NCBI RefSeq assembly: GCF_002741105.1
Contig: NZ_NIQU01000008.1
Location: 1-64,000, forward strand
Direction: 5' to 3'
Source of the DNA: Pseudomonas sediminis
Lineage (GTDB): Bacteria; Pseudomonadota; Gammaproteobacteria; Pseudomonadales; Pseudomonadaceae
Length of the DNA stretch: 64,000 nt
Shown here: positions 1 to 7,625 of the stretch, piece by piece
How positions within the stretch are numbered: the first letter of the stretch is position 1
Layout: every line of letters starts with the position of its first letter
Made by a program: the position numbers and the translations under genes
The notes under the pieces: generated by a model
Database searches by the model: none
What the model was told of the DNA's origin: nothing
Seen by the model: the letters and a program-made list of their open reading frames with translations, nothing else

Positions 1-98
1 CGCTAAATCAAGGAGCAAGCTCCTCTCATCCGCTCGACTTGCATGTGTTAGGCCTGCCGCCAGCGTTCAATCTGAGCCATGATCAAACTCTTCAGTTC
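1..98 (-). rRNA. rrs: 16S ribosomal RNA, 5' end only
   Basis: The reverse complement carries the conserved start of bacterial 16S rRNA, including AGAGTTTGATCATGGCTCAG and the following AACGCTGGCGGC block, then a gamma-proteobacterial helix ending GGAGCTTGCTCC. Position 98 is set as the mature 5' end by alignment with the E. coli start, ten bases before GTTTGATC. The gene continues beyond the left edge. It is transcribed leftward from the promoter array at about 306-662. Confidence 0.97.
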
Positions 99-265
99 AA
101 TACTGCTTGGGTTTTGAGAAAACCCTAAACTTGGCTCAGCAATCGCAAAACTTTCAAATTAATGAAAGGTAACTCTCGAATTAACGAGTGTTGCTTTGTG
201 ATGCTGATAATCAGCTGACTATCAGTCTTACCTCACAAGCACCCACACGAATTGCTTGATTCAGT

Positions 266-277
266 TGTTAAAGAACA
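266..277 (-). promoter_or_regulatory. boxA antitermination site of rrn leader
   Basis: On the minus strand the sequence reads TGTTCTTTAACA, a close match to the rrn boxA core (TGCTCTTTAACA in E. coli). It lies between the promoter array and the 16S 5' end, where boxA is expected. In known systems NusB-NusE (S10) binds here and helps the polymerase resist Rho on untranslated rRNA. Confidence 0.88.
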
Positions 278-312
278 GTTGGTTAAGTCTTTCGTCTCAA
301 CCGAGGCCGCGC

Positions 313-340
313 ATTCTACAGCAGCCTTACTACCTGTCAA
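313..340 (-). promoter_or_regulatory. rrn promoter 1 (proximal)
   Basis: Minus-strand -35 TTGACA (335-340) and -10 TAGAAT (313-318), 16-base spacer, followed by the GC-rich discriminator GCGCGG. Start expected near 306. GC-rich discriminators and sub-optimal spacing are typical of stringently controlled rRNA promoters that respond to ppGpp and DksA. Confidence 0.85.
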
Positions 341-430
341 GCTGTTTTTCGATTTTGTTTCCGGAGAAACTTCTTTCTACTCAACCACTTGCGCCTTCGA
401 TCCGAACTTCTTCTCTCCAGCGGGAGGCGC

Positions 431-458
431 ATTCTACAGCGTTCAAAACCGCTGTCAA
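431..458 (-). promoter_or_regulatory. rrn promoter 2
   Basis: Minus-strand -35 TTGACA (453-458) and -10 TAGAAT (431-436), again with 16 bases between them, followed by GCGCC. It lies 118 bases upstream of promoter 1 and shares the core TGTAGAATGCGC with it. Confidence 0.85.
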
Positions 459-536
459 CACCTCTTTTCTACCGCTTTCGATCCATTCGACCGAACCACC
501 AACAGGACTCAACCACCACCCTGTCGACCGGCGCGC

Positions 537-564
537 ATTCTACACACCAGATCCAGCTTTGCAA
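537..564 (-). promoter_or_regulatory. rrn promoter 3
   Basis: Minus-strand -35 TTGCAA (559-564) and -10 TAGAAT (537-542), 16-base spacer, discriminator GCGCGCC. The -35 is weaker than in promoters 1 and 2. The core TGTAGAATGCGC is identical to the other copies. Confidence 0.78.
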
Positions 565-634
565 GCCCTTCATTCAACTTAACTTATTGATTAACAAGAA
601 GTTTTTGAAGCGCTTCATCGCTGAAGTGGCGCGC

Positions 635-662
635 ATTCTACATCCGGCAGAATATGCGTCAA
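635..662 (-). promoter_or_regulatory. rrn promoter 4 (distal)
   Basis: Minus-strand -35 TTGACG (657-662) and -10 TAGAAT (635-640), 16-base spacer, discriminator GCGCGCC. Its -35 begins only three bases after the msrQ stop codon, so it marks the upstream limit of the rrn promoter array. Confidence 0.8.
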
Positions 663-664
663 GC

Positions 665-1291
665 TTATATTTCAACTTTCTTCGGATTTTCTCGCCAAAG
701 GACGCCAGCTCGCTGCAACCCACTTGCCACTGCAGAAACACGCATCAGCAACAGCGCCCCACCGATGAGCGCATAAGCGAGCCACTCACCCAGATCCGCA
801 CGCACCACCCAGAGCATGTGCAGCAAGGCCAGTAACAGGATGACGTAGACCAGACGGTGCAGAGCCTTCCACTTGCGGCCCAGCTTTCTGATGCTGAAAC
901 GATTCGAGGTAACGGCCAATGCCAGCAAGCCAATGAACGCCAGCGCCCCAACGATGATGTAAGGACGCTCGGAAAGATCGCGAAGCACCAGCTCCAGACG
1001 CAACCCGGCGATAAACAGCCCATAGCCGGACAGGTGCAGCGTTACGTAGACAAAGCACCATAGACCTAACTGTCGGCGTACAGCGATCCAACCGCTCCAG
1101 CGGGTCAGCTGCTGCAGTGGCGTCATTGCCAAGGTGATCAACAGAAGGATCAGAGCACCGAGCCCCAGGTTATCCACCAGAACCTTTCCAGGGTCAGGTC
1201 CCAACGAATCGAAGACAGCGCAGTACAGCCAATACAGCGGCGGCACCAATGCAGCCAGGAATACGCTGACGCGCCAGAGCCTGTAGCGCAT
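665..1291 (-). CDS. msrQ: MsrQ, heme-binding membrane subunit of the MsrPQ methionine sulfoxide reductase
   Basis: A 208-residue polytopic inner-membrane protein of the ferric-reductase-like (YedZ/MsrQ) family. Family knowledge: it passes electrons from the quinone pool or cytosolic flavin to periplasmic MsrP through b-type heme. About six hydrophobic segments are visible, with candidate heme-ligand histidines at 86 (TLHLSGYG), 145 (KALHRL) and 158 (LLHML). Its ATG overlaps the msrP stop codon as TGATG, so the pair is translationally coupled. No terminator is seen before the rrn promoters just downstream. Confidence 0.95.
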   Translation of the reverse strand: MRYRLWRVSVFLAALVPPLYWLYCAVFDSLGPDPGKVLVDNLGLGALILLLITLAMTPLQQLTRWSGWIAVRRQLGLWCFVYVTLHLSGYGLFIAGLRLELVLRDLSERPYIIVGALAFIGLLALAVTSNRFSIRKLGRKWKALHRLVYVILLLALLHMLWVVRADLGEWLAYALIGGALLLMRVSAVASGLQRAGVLWRENPKKVEI

Positions 1292-2301
1292 CAGTAGTAC
1301 CTCGCCAGATCCATGCCCGCGTAGAGGTCAGCGACCTCCTCGTAGCCATTGAACATCCGGGTGTCGATCACATTGGGGCTGAACAACCCGCTGGGCAAAC
1401 GCCGCTCGGTTGCTTGAGACCAGCGCGGATGATCCACCTGCGGATTGACGTTGGCATAGAAGCCGTACTCGTTCGGCGCAATGCGCTCCCAAGTAGTTTT
1501 AGGCGCCTCGCTCACCAGGCTTATACGTACGATGGACTTGATGCTTTTGAAGCCATATTTCCAAGGCACCACCAGACGCAAGGGAGCACCGTTCTGGTTC
1601 GGCAGCACTCGGCCGTACATGCCGACAGCCATGAAGGCCAACGGATGCATGGCCTCGTCCAGACGCAGACCCTCGACATAAGGCCAATCGATCAGAGAGA
1701 ACCCCGAGCGCTGGCCCGGCATGCGCTCACGATCGACCAGCGTTTCGAAGCGCACATAACGAGCCGATGAGGTGGGCTCGACCTGCTTGAGCAGTTCGGC
1801 CAGAGGAAAGCCCAACCAGGGAATGACCATGGACCAGGCCTCGACACAGCGAAGTCGATAGATACGCTCTTCGAACGCATGCGGTTTGACCAGATCCTCG
1901 ATGGCATAGCGCCCCGGCTTGCCCACCTCGCCATCGACCATCACCGTCCAGGGCTCGACCTGCAGCTTGCCGGCATTGGCCACCGGATCGCCCTTACCTG
2001 TGCCGAACTCATAGAAGTTGTTGTAGTGCGTCGCGTCCTTGAACGGCGTGATGCTTTCACCTTCAGCCGTAATCGCTTGCCAGCGCGTGGCCGCCAGTTT
2101 CTCTTCGAACCAGCCAGGCGCCTTGGCGGGCTCGACATCGCTGTAGCGCCCTTGGGCTTCGGCACTGGCCCAACCAGGCATAGCCGCCATCGCAGCCAGC
2201 GCCAGCGAGCCCTGCATCAGCTTGCGACGGGAGAGGTAAACGGATTCCGGGGTGACTTCGGACTCAAGAGCCCGAGAAGAGGGAGGTACTCGGATGAGCA
2301 T
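1291..2301 (-). CDS. msrP: MsrP, periplasmic molybdopterin protein-methionine-sulfoxide reductase
   Basis: A 336-residue catalytic subunit that reduces methionine sulfoxide in envelope proteins, repairing oxidative damage such as that from hypochlorous acid. A Tat signal is visible (SRRKLM, residues 24-29, then a mild hydrophobic stretch ending at ASA). The molybdopterin-domain cysteine is probably C152 (YRLRCVEAW). The ATG at 2301 has GGAGTCGCC just upstream. The N-terminus before the twin arginines is longer than usual, about 23 residues. A perfect inverted repeat lies at 2315-2339, just upstream of the ribosome binding site. Confidence 0.96.
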   Translation of the reverse strand: MLIRVPPSSRALESEVTPESVYLSRRKLMQGSLALAAMAAMPGWASAEAQGRYSDVEPAKAPGWFEEKLAATRWQAITAEGESITPFKDATHYNNFYEFGTGKGDPVANAGKLQVEPWTVMVDGEVGKPGRYAIEDLVKPHAFEERIYRLRCVEAWSMVIPWLGFPLAELLKQVEPTSSARYVRFETLVDRERMPGQRSGFSLIDWPYVEGLRLDEAMHPLAFMAVGMYGRVLPNQNGAPLRLVVPWKYGFKSIKSIVRISLVSEAPKTTWERIAPNEYGFYANVNPQVDHPRWSQATERRLPSGLFSPNVIDTRMFNGYEEVADLYAGMDLARYY

Positions 2302-2314
2302 GGCGACTCCGCGA

Positions 2315-2339
2315 CTACAGTTTGAGAAACGAACTGTAG
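2315..2339. promoter_or_regulatory. Inverted repeat upstream of msrP, candidate operator
   Basis: CTACAGTT and AACTGTAG form a perfect 8-base inverted repeat with a 9-base centre. It lies 13-38 bases ahead of the msrP start codon and after the pssA stop. No T-run follows in either direction, so a terminator is unlikely. A regulator binding site is the simplest reading; in E. coli msrPQ is under the HprSR two-component system, but I cannot assign a regulator here. Confidence 0.5.
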
Positions 2340-2367
2340 ACCACGGAGTGCAGGAGAAATTACAGCG

Positions 2368-3183
2368 TCAGGCAGATTTACGACGACGCAACTGCAGCAG
2401 GTACTGAATCGGACCGGAGGCTGCGTAAGCGAGGAAGATAAGCAGCAGGATACGGGGCGGGTCGCTGAATACCACCGCGAATACCAGCACCACGGCGAGA
2501 ATGGCCACGAATGGCACGCGCCCTTTCAGATCCAGGTCCTTGAAGCTGTAGTACTTGATGTTGCTGACCATCAGGCAACCCGCAGCAGCGACCAGCAACG
2601 CCACCGCAAAGGACATGTTCGAGCCCTTGATACCGAAGTCGCTGAACGCCCACACCGTACCGGCAACCACGCCCGCCGCAGCCGGACTGGCCAGGCCGAT
2701 GAAATAGCGCTTGTCGACGCTACCGATCTGCGTATTGAAACGGGCCAGGCGCAAGGCTGCACCAGCGACATAGATGAAGGCGACCATCCAGCCAACCTTG
2801 CCCATGCTGCCCAGCGCCCATTCGAATGCGAGCAACGCCGGCGCAACGCCGAAGGCAACCATGTCTGAAAGCGAATCGTACTCGGCACCGAACGCACTTT
2901 GCGTATTGGTCAGGCGCGCTACGCGACCGTCCAGACCGTCGAGCACCATGGCGACAAATACCGCGGCGGCAGCCACGTAGAAGTTGCCGTTCATCGCATT
3001 GATGATGGAGTAGAAACCGGCGAACAGGTTAGCCGTGGTGAACAGATTGGGCAGCAGGTAAATGCCACGGTGACGCACCTTGCGCCCTTCCGCGTCCTGC
3101 CCTTCCTCTATGTGCTCGTCGATCGGCAGCAGGCTTTCCAGATTATCGCCAGCCGGCTTTTGATCCTCGGGACCTTCACTCAT
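2368..3183 (-). CDS. pssA: CDP-diacylglycerol--serine O-phosphatidyltransferase
   Basis: Makes phosphatidylserine from CDP-diacylglycerol and serine, the first committed step to phosphatidylethanolamine. The CDP-alcohol phosphatidyltransferase signature is visible at residues 82-114 (DGLDGRVAR, then EYDSLSDMVAFGVAP), and the rest is membrane helices, as in the integral-membrane PssA type. I chose the ATG at 3183 (271 residues, MSEGPEDQ), preceded by AAGGTG, over an in-frame start at 3300 whose extra 39 residues would be read from the ilvC terminator. It lies downstream of ilvC on the same strand. Confidence 0.93.
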   Translation of the reverse strand: MSEGPEDQKPAGDNLESLLPIDEHIEEGQDAEGRKVRHRGIYLLPNLFTTANLFAGFYSIINAMNGNFYVAAAAVFVAMVLDGLDGRVARLTNTQSAFGAEYDSLSDMVAFGVAPALLAFEWALGSMGKVGWMVAFIYVAGAALRLARFNTQIGSVDKRYFIGLASPAAAGVVAGTVWAFSDFGIKGSNMSFAVALLVAAAGCLMVSNIKYYSFKDLDLKGRVPFVAILAVVLVFAVVFSDPPRILLLIFLAYAASGPIQYLLQLRRRKSA

Positions 3184-3285
3184 GAACAGCACCTTGCAAC
3201 GGGTTTGACAAATTTCGACCGGGACGACTGAACTCAGTTCGCCAATCAGCGAGCTGGCTTTATACCAGAAGCCTCGCCCCAGAAT

Positions 3286-3311
3286 GAAAAAACGCGGCAT
3301 AAAGCCGCGTT
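3286..3311 (-). terminator. Rho-independent terminator of ilvC
   Basis: On the minus strand AACGCGGC, a TTTAT loop and GCCGCGTT are followed by a T-run. It sits about 20 bases after the ilvC stop and before the pssA start, so pssA probably has its own promoter or depends on readthrough. Confidence 0.85.
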
Positions 3312-3330
3312 CTTTCGCACATCGCAGACC

Positions 3331-4347
3331 TTAGTTCTTGGCCTTGTCGACGATCTTGTTGGCAGCGATCCACGGCATCATCGAACGCAGTTGCTCACCG
3401 ATGACTTCGATACCGTGAGCGGCGTTGTTACGACGCTTGGCGGTCATCGACGGGTAGCCAGTGGCACCTTCGCTGATGAACATCTTGGCGTATTCGCCGT
3501 CCTGGATGCGCTTCAGAGCGTTGCGCATGGCCTGACGGGATTCAGCGTTGATCACTTCCGGACCGGTGACGTACTCACCGTACTCGGCGTTGTTGGAGAT
3601 CGAGTAGTTCATGTTGGCGATACCGCCTTCGTACATGAGGTCGACGATCAGCTTCAGCTCGTGCAGGCACTCGAAGTAGGCCATTTCCGGCGCGTAGCCA
3701 GCTTCAACCAGGGTTTCGAAACCGGCTTTGACCAGTTCGACGGTACCGCCGCAGAGAACGGCCTGCTCACCGAACAGGTCGGTTTCGGTCTCGTCCTTGA
3801 ACGTGGTTTCGATGATGCCGGTACGGCCGCCGCCAACGCCCGAAGCGTAGGACAGAGCGACGTTCTTGGCATTGCCGGAAGCGTCCTGGTAAACAGCGAT
3901 CAGGTCAGGGATGCCGCCGCCTTTGACGAACTCGGTGCGAACGGTGTGGCCCGGAGCCTTCGGCGCGATCATGATCACGTCGAGATCAGCACGCGGTACG
4001 ACCTGGTTGTAGTGGATGGCGAAGCCGTGGGAGAAGGCCAGGGTGGCGCCCTTCTTGATGTTCGGCTCGATCTCGTTCTTGTACAGCTGGCCCTGGAATT
4101 CGTCCGGGGTCAGGATCATTACCAGGTCGGCAGCGGCGACGGCGGAAGCCACGTCAGCGACTTTCAGGCCATGGGCTTCAGCCTTGGCAACGGTAGCGGA
4201 GCCTTTACGCAGACCGACGGTGACGTCGACGCCGGAGTCTTTCAGGTTGCACGCCTGAGCGTGGCCCTGGGAGCCGTAGCCGATGATGGCAACTTTCTTG
4301 CCCTGGATGATCGAGAGGTCACAGTCTTTGTCGTAATAAACTTTCAT
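3331..4347 (-). CDS. ilvC: Ketol-acid reductoisomerase (NADP+)
   Basis: Converts acetolactate or acetohydroxybutyrate to the dihydroxy acid in valine, leucine and isoleucine synthesis. The 338-residue length fits the class I short form. The Rossmann motif GYGSQGHAQA is at residues 23-32, and the magnesium site TDLFGEQ is present with its conserved D and E. The start MKVYYDKDCDLS at 4347 is the family start; a longer frame upstream runs into the ilvC-ilvY control region and is rejected. It is divergent from ilvY, the usual inducer-responsive arrangement. Confidence 0.97.
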   Translation of the reverse strand: MKVYYDKDCDLSIIQGKKVAIIGYGSQGHAQACNLKDSGVDVTVGLRKGSATVAKAEAHGLKVADVASAVAAADLVMILTPDEFQGQLYKNEIEPNIKKGATLAFSHGFAIHYNQVVPRADLDVIMIAPKAPGHTVRTEFVKGGGIPDLIAVYQDASGNAKNVALSYASGVGGGRTGIIETTFKDETETDLFGEQAVLCGGTVELVKAGFETLVEAGYAPEMAYFECLHELKLIVDLMYEGGIANMNYSISNNAEYGEYVTGPEVINAESRQAMRNALKRIQDGEYAKMFISEGATGYPSMTAKRRNNAAHGIEVIGEQLRSMMPWIAANKIVDKAKN

Positions 4348-4473
4348 GTTCTTGGCTCTTGTGTATCGAAAAGGATGGGGTGCGGAGCACCGCGACAGAG
4401 AGACCTTAAGTGATTCGAACCATTGCGTAAAATGATATATTTGCAACACCACATGCCGATTTATGAAATATAA
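4348..4473. promoter_or_regulatory. ilvC-ilvY divergent control region
   Basis: This 126-base intergenic stretch is AT-rich at its ilvY side. It holds an interrupted dyad TTGCG (4423-4427) ... TTGCAA (4441-4446) around AAATGATATAT, resembling a LysR-type operator. IlvY in enterobacteria binds such sites and activates ilvC when acetolactate or acetohydroxybutyrate is present. Exact -10 and -35 boxes are not assigned. Confidence 0.6.
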
Positions 4474-5355
4474 ATGGACAGTCACTCTCTCAGGCTTTTT
4501 CTCTCCCTGGCTGACAACCTGCACTTCGGTCGAACCAGCCGCGAGCAGCATGTCAGCCCTTCTGCGCTCAGCCGTAGCATCAAGCAGCTAGAGGACGAAG
4601 TCGGCGCTGCGCTGTTCGTTCGCGACAACCGCTCAGTCCGCCTGACCCGCGAGGGCCAGCAGTTTCGCGAGTACGCGAGCGAGGTCATCAATGGCTGGCA
4701 GGCCATTCGCCAGACCTTCATGCAGGACCAGTTGAACCTGCATGGCGAGCTGTCGCTGTACTGCTCGGTCACCGCGAGCTACAGCTTCCTCTACGACATC
4801 CTCAGCAGCTTTCGTCAGGACTACCCGCGTATCGAAATGAAACTTCACACCGGCGACCCGGCAAAAGCAGTCGAGCGCGTGCAACAAGGGCTGGAAGACC
4901 TGGCCATCGGCGCCCTACCCGACAGCCTGCCGGCCGGGGTCAAGTTTCAGTCGATCACGCGCTCTGACTTGCGCTTTATCGGCCCCCAAGCGCCCCAACT
5001 GCTGAACGAGGAACAACTAAAGAATCCAACGGCAGATAATTGGAAAGACGTGCCGATGATTCTTTCGGAAGAGGGCCTGGCACGGACACGCACCGATCGC
5101 TGGCTGAAAAGCCACAACATCAAGCCGCGCATCTATGCCCAGGTCAGCGGCAACGAAGCGATCGTCAGTATGGTCAGCCTGGGTTTCGGTATCGGGGTGG
5201 TGCCGCAGATCGTACTGGATAACAGCCCACTGACCGCACGCATTCGCATCTACGACATCCAGCCACCGCTAACCGCTTATGACATTGGTTTGTTCGCGCT
5301 GGAAAAACGCCTCAAGGACCCGCTGATCGCAGCTTTCTGGAATCGCCAACGCTGA
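4474..5355 (+). CDS. ilvY: LysR-type regulator IlvY, activator of ilvC
   Basis: A 293-residue LysR-type regulator. The N-terminal winged helix-turn-helix spans residues 1-60 (LHFGRTSREQHVSPSALSRSIKQLE), followed by a periplasmic-binding-protein-like effector domain. Its place next to divergent ilvC identifies it as IlvY, which senses acetolactate or acetohydroxybutyrate. The ATG has no obvious Shine-Dalgarno sequence; the leader is very AT-rich (GAAATATAAATG). It ends just before a terminator shared with ilvH. Confidence 0.93.
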   Translation: MDSHSLRLFLSLADNLHFGRTSREQHVSPSALSRSIKQLEDEVGAALFVRDNRSVRLTREGQQFREYASEVINGWQAIRQTFMQDQLNLHGELSLYCSVTASYSFLYDILSSFRQDYPRIEMKLHTGDPAKAVERVQQGLEDLAIGALPDSLPAGVKFQSITRSDLRFIGPQAPQLLNEEQLKNPTADNWKDVPMILSEEGLARTRTDRWLKSHNIKPRIYAQVSGNEAIVSMVSLGFGIGVVPQIVLDNSPLTARIRIYDIQPPLTAYDIGLFALEKRLKDPLIAAFWNRQR

Positions 5356-5367
5356 ATTTCGGGCAAT

Positions 5368-5396
5368 AAAAAGCCCCGCACCAGGCGGGGCTTTTT
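5368..5396. terminator. Bidirectional terminator between ilvY and ilvH
   Basis: AAAAAGCCCCGC, an ACCAG loop and GCGGGGCTTTTT form a strong hairpin with an A-run on one side and a T-run on the other. It serves the convergent ends of ilvY (plus) and ilvH (minus). Confidence 0.92.
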
Positions 5397-5407
5397 CACC
5401 ATGACGA

Positions 5408-5899
5408 TCAGATACTCAGTACCTTGTCGCCACGTGCGATACCGGTGACGCCACTGCGTACAGTTTCCAGGATCGATGCAGTACCGACAGCCTGAATAAA
5501 GCTATCCAGTTTGTCGCTGGTACCAGTCAACTGCACGGTGTAGACGCTGCTGGTCACATCCACGATCTGGCCGCGGAAGATGTCGGTAGTACGCTTGACC
5601 TCGGCACGCTGAGCGCCAGTGGCCTTGATCTTGACCAGCATCAGCTCGCGCTCGATGTGGGCGCTTTCCGACAGGTTGACCAGCTTGACCACCTCGACCA
5701 GTTTGTTGAGGTTCTTGGTGATCTGCTCGATCACCTCATCCTGCCCAACGGTGGTGAGGGTCAGGCGCGACAGCGTCGGATCCTCGGTTGGCGCAACGGT
5801 GAGGCTTTCGATGTTGTAGTTACGCTGGGAGAACAGACCAACCACGCGCGACAGGGCGCCCGGCTCGTTTTCCAGCAGCAGGGAAATGATGTGTCGCAT
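5408..5899 (-). CDS. ilvH: Acetolactate synthase small (regulatory) subunit
   Basis: A 163-residue regulatory subunit that activates the large subunit and confers valine feedback inhibition. The N-terminal ACT domain is at about residues 4-78 (MRHIISLLLENEPGALSRVVGLFSQ region, with the glycine and asparagine of a typical valine-binding ACT site), followed by the C-terminal ALS_ss domain. It lies one base after the ilvI stop codon and is surely cotranscribed with it. Confidence 0.96.
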   Translation of the reverse strand: MRHIISLLLENEPGALSRVVGLFSQRNYNIESLTVAPTEDPTLSRLTLTTVGQDEVIEQITKNLNKLVEVVKLVNLSESAHIERELMLVKIKATGAQRAEVKRTTDIFRGQIVDVTSSVYTVQLTGTSDKLDSFIQAVGTASILETVRSGVTGIARGDKVLSI

Positions 5900-5900
5900 C

Positions 5901-7625
5901 TTAGGTCCGCTCCGTCTTGCTCAGCCACATGTCACGCATCGCACCGTCTCTGATCTGCATCGGATAGACGTGCTCGCTGGAATCCACCGCGATGTCGAGG
6001 AACACCAGGCGGTTCTTCAAGGCAAAGGCTTCCTCCAGCTTGGGCTTGAGGTCCTTCAGCGAAGTGATGCGCATACCGACATGGCCATAAGCCTCGGCCA
6101 GTTTGACGAAGTCCGGCAGCGACTCCATGTAGGAGTGCGAATAACGGCTGTTGTACTGCATGTCCTGCCATTGGCGAACCATGCCGAGGGCACCGTTGTT
6201 CAGGTTGACGATCTTCACCGGCAGGTCGTACTGCAGGCAGGTCGACAGCTCCTGGATGTTCATCTGGATGCTGCCCTCACCGGTGACGCATGCCACATCG
6301 GCTTCCGGGAAGTTCAGCTTGATGCCCATTGCGGCCGGGAAACCGAAGCCCATGGTGCCCAGGCCACCGGAGTTGATCCAGCGATTGGGCTTGTTGAACC
6401 GGTAGTACTGCGCCGCGAACATCTGGTGCTGGCCCACATCGGAGGTGATGAAGGCATCGCCCTTGGTCACGTCGCACAGGGTTTCGATCACGGTCTGCGG
6501 CTTGATGATCGAACCGTCGCCCTCGTTGTATGGGAACAGACGACCATTGCCACGCCACTCGTCGATCTGTTTCCACCAGCTGGCAACGGTGTCCTTGTTC
6601 GGGGTTTCACCGATTTCCTTGAGGATGGCGACCATCTCGGTCAACACGCTGTCCACCGGGCCAACGATCGGGATATCAGCCTTGATGGTCTTGGAGATCG
6701 AGGCCGGGTCGATGTCGATATGAATGATCTTGGCGTTGGGGCAGAACTTGGCCGCGCCGTTGATCACACGGTCATCGAAGCGCGCACCGACGGCCAGAAT
6801 CACGTCAGCATGGTGCATGGCCAGGTTGGCGGTGTAGCTGCCGTGCATGCCGAGCATGCCGATGAACTGGCGGTCGGTACCCGGATAGCCACCGAGGCCC
6901 ATCAGTGTGTTGGTCACCGGCAGGTTGAGCATCTGCGCCAGCTCGGTCAGCGGCGCAGAGGCGCCACCCATGATCACGCCACCGCCGGAATACATGACCG
7001 GACGCTTGGCGGCCAGCAGCATCTCGGCCGCCTTGCGGATCTGGCCGGAGTGACCACGTACCGCCGGGCTGTAGGAGCGTAGCTTGACCTTCTTCGGATA
7101 GACGTATTCGAACTTCTGGGTCGGGTCGCCCATGTCTTTCGGAATGTCGACCACGACCGGACCGGGACGGCCGGATTCGGCGAGATAGAACGCCTTCTTC
7201 AGCACCTCAGGGATTTCCGACGGGTGCTTGATGATGAAGCTGTGCTTCACGATCGGGCGGGAAATACCGACCATGTCGGTTTCCTGGAAGGCATCGGTGC
7301 CGACCATGGCGCTCGGCACCTGGCCGGAGATCACCACCATCGGAATGGAATCCATGTAGGCAGTCGCGATACCGGTGATGGCATTGGTCGCGCCAGGGCC
7401 AGAGGTCACCAGCACCACACCGGCCTTGCCGGTGGCGCGGGCATAGCCGTCAGCCATATGGGTCGCAGCCTGTTCATGACGCACCAGGATGTGAGTCACT
7501 TCCGGTTCTTTGAACAGGGCATCGTAAATGTGCAGGAGAGCACCACCAGGGTACCCATAGATATGCTTAACGCCTTCGTCACGCAGGAAGCGGACGACCA
7601 TTTCAGCGCCGGATAAAAGCTCCAC
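5901..7625 (-). CDS. ilvI: Acetolactate synthase large (catalytic) subunit
   Basis: Thiamine-diphosphate enzyme that condenses pyruvate with pyruvate or 2-ketobutyrate, the first common step of branched-chain amino acid synthesis. I place the start at the GTG at 7625 (VELLSGAEM; 574 residues, the family length), with AGAGGTG six bases upstream. The open frame extends 95 codons further, but that part is low-complexity and unlike the family. The catalytic glutamate lies in VRHEQAATHMADGY, and the TPP-binding motif begins GEGSIQMN. It heads the ilvIH operon. Confidence 0.96.
   Translation of the reverse strand: MELLSGAEMVVRFLRDEGVKHIYGYPGGALLHIYDALFKEPEVTHILVRHEQAATHMADGYARATGKAGVVLVTSGPGATNAITGIATAYMDSIPMVVISGQVPSAMVGTDAFQETDMVGISRPIVKHSFIIKHPSEIPEVLKKAFYLAESGRPGPVVVDIPKDMGDPTQKFEYVYPKKVKLRSYSPAVRGHSGQIRKAAEMLLAAKRPVMYSGGGVIMGGASAPLTELAQMLNLPVTNTLMGLGGYPGTDRQFIGMLGMHGSYTANLAMHHADVILAVGARFDDRVINGAAKFCPNAKIIHIDIDPASISKTIKADIPIVGPVDSVLTEMVAILKEIGETPNKDTVASWWKQIDEWRGNGRLFPYNEGDGSIIKPQTVIETLCDVTKGDAFITSDVGQHQMFAAQYYRFNKPNRWINSGGLGTMGFGFPAAMGIKLNFPEADVACVTGEGSIQMNIQELSTCLQYDLPVKIVNLNNGALGMVRQWQDMQYNSRYSHSYMESLPDFVKLAEAYGHVGMRITSLKDLKPKLEEAFALKNRLVFLDIAVDSSEHVYPMQIRDGAMRDMWLSKTERT

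Larger units (their letters stand above)
99..664 (-). other. rrn operon leader and promoter region (no protein gene)
   Basis: This 566-base gap between 16S rRNA and msrQ holds the transcribed rRNA leader (about 99-306) and a stack of four promoters upstream of it. Short open frames here on the plus strand run against the rRNA direction and across promoter repeats, so they are rejected as genes. Leader elements seen are a boxA-like antitermination site at 266-277 and dyads around 195-230 that may contribute to rRNA processing. Confidence 0.9.

Noticed and set aside
252..835. Overlapping plus-strand open frames of 108-148 codons across the rrn promoter region
   Set aside because: They are antisense to the rRNA leader and the msrQ end, their repeats derive from promoter cores, and none has a ribosome binding site or familiar domain.
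3391..4413. Long antisense frame opposite ilvC (340 codons)
   Set aside because: A shadow caused by codon bias in a GC-rich gene; no start signal or recognisable domain.
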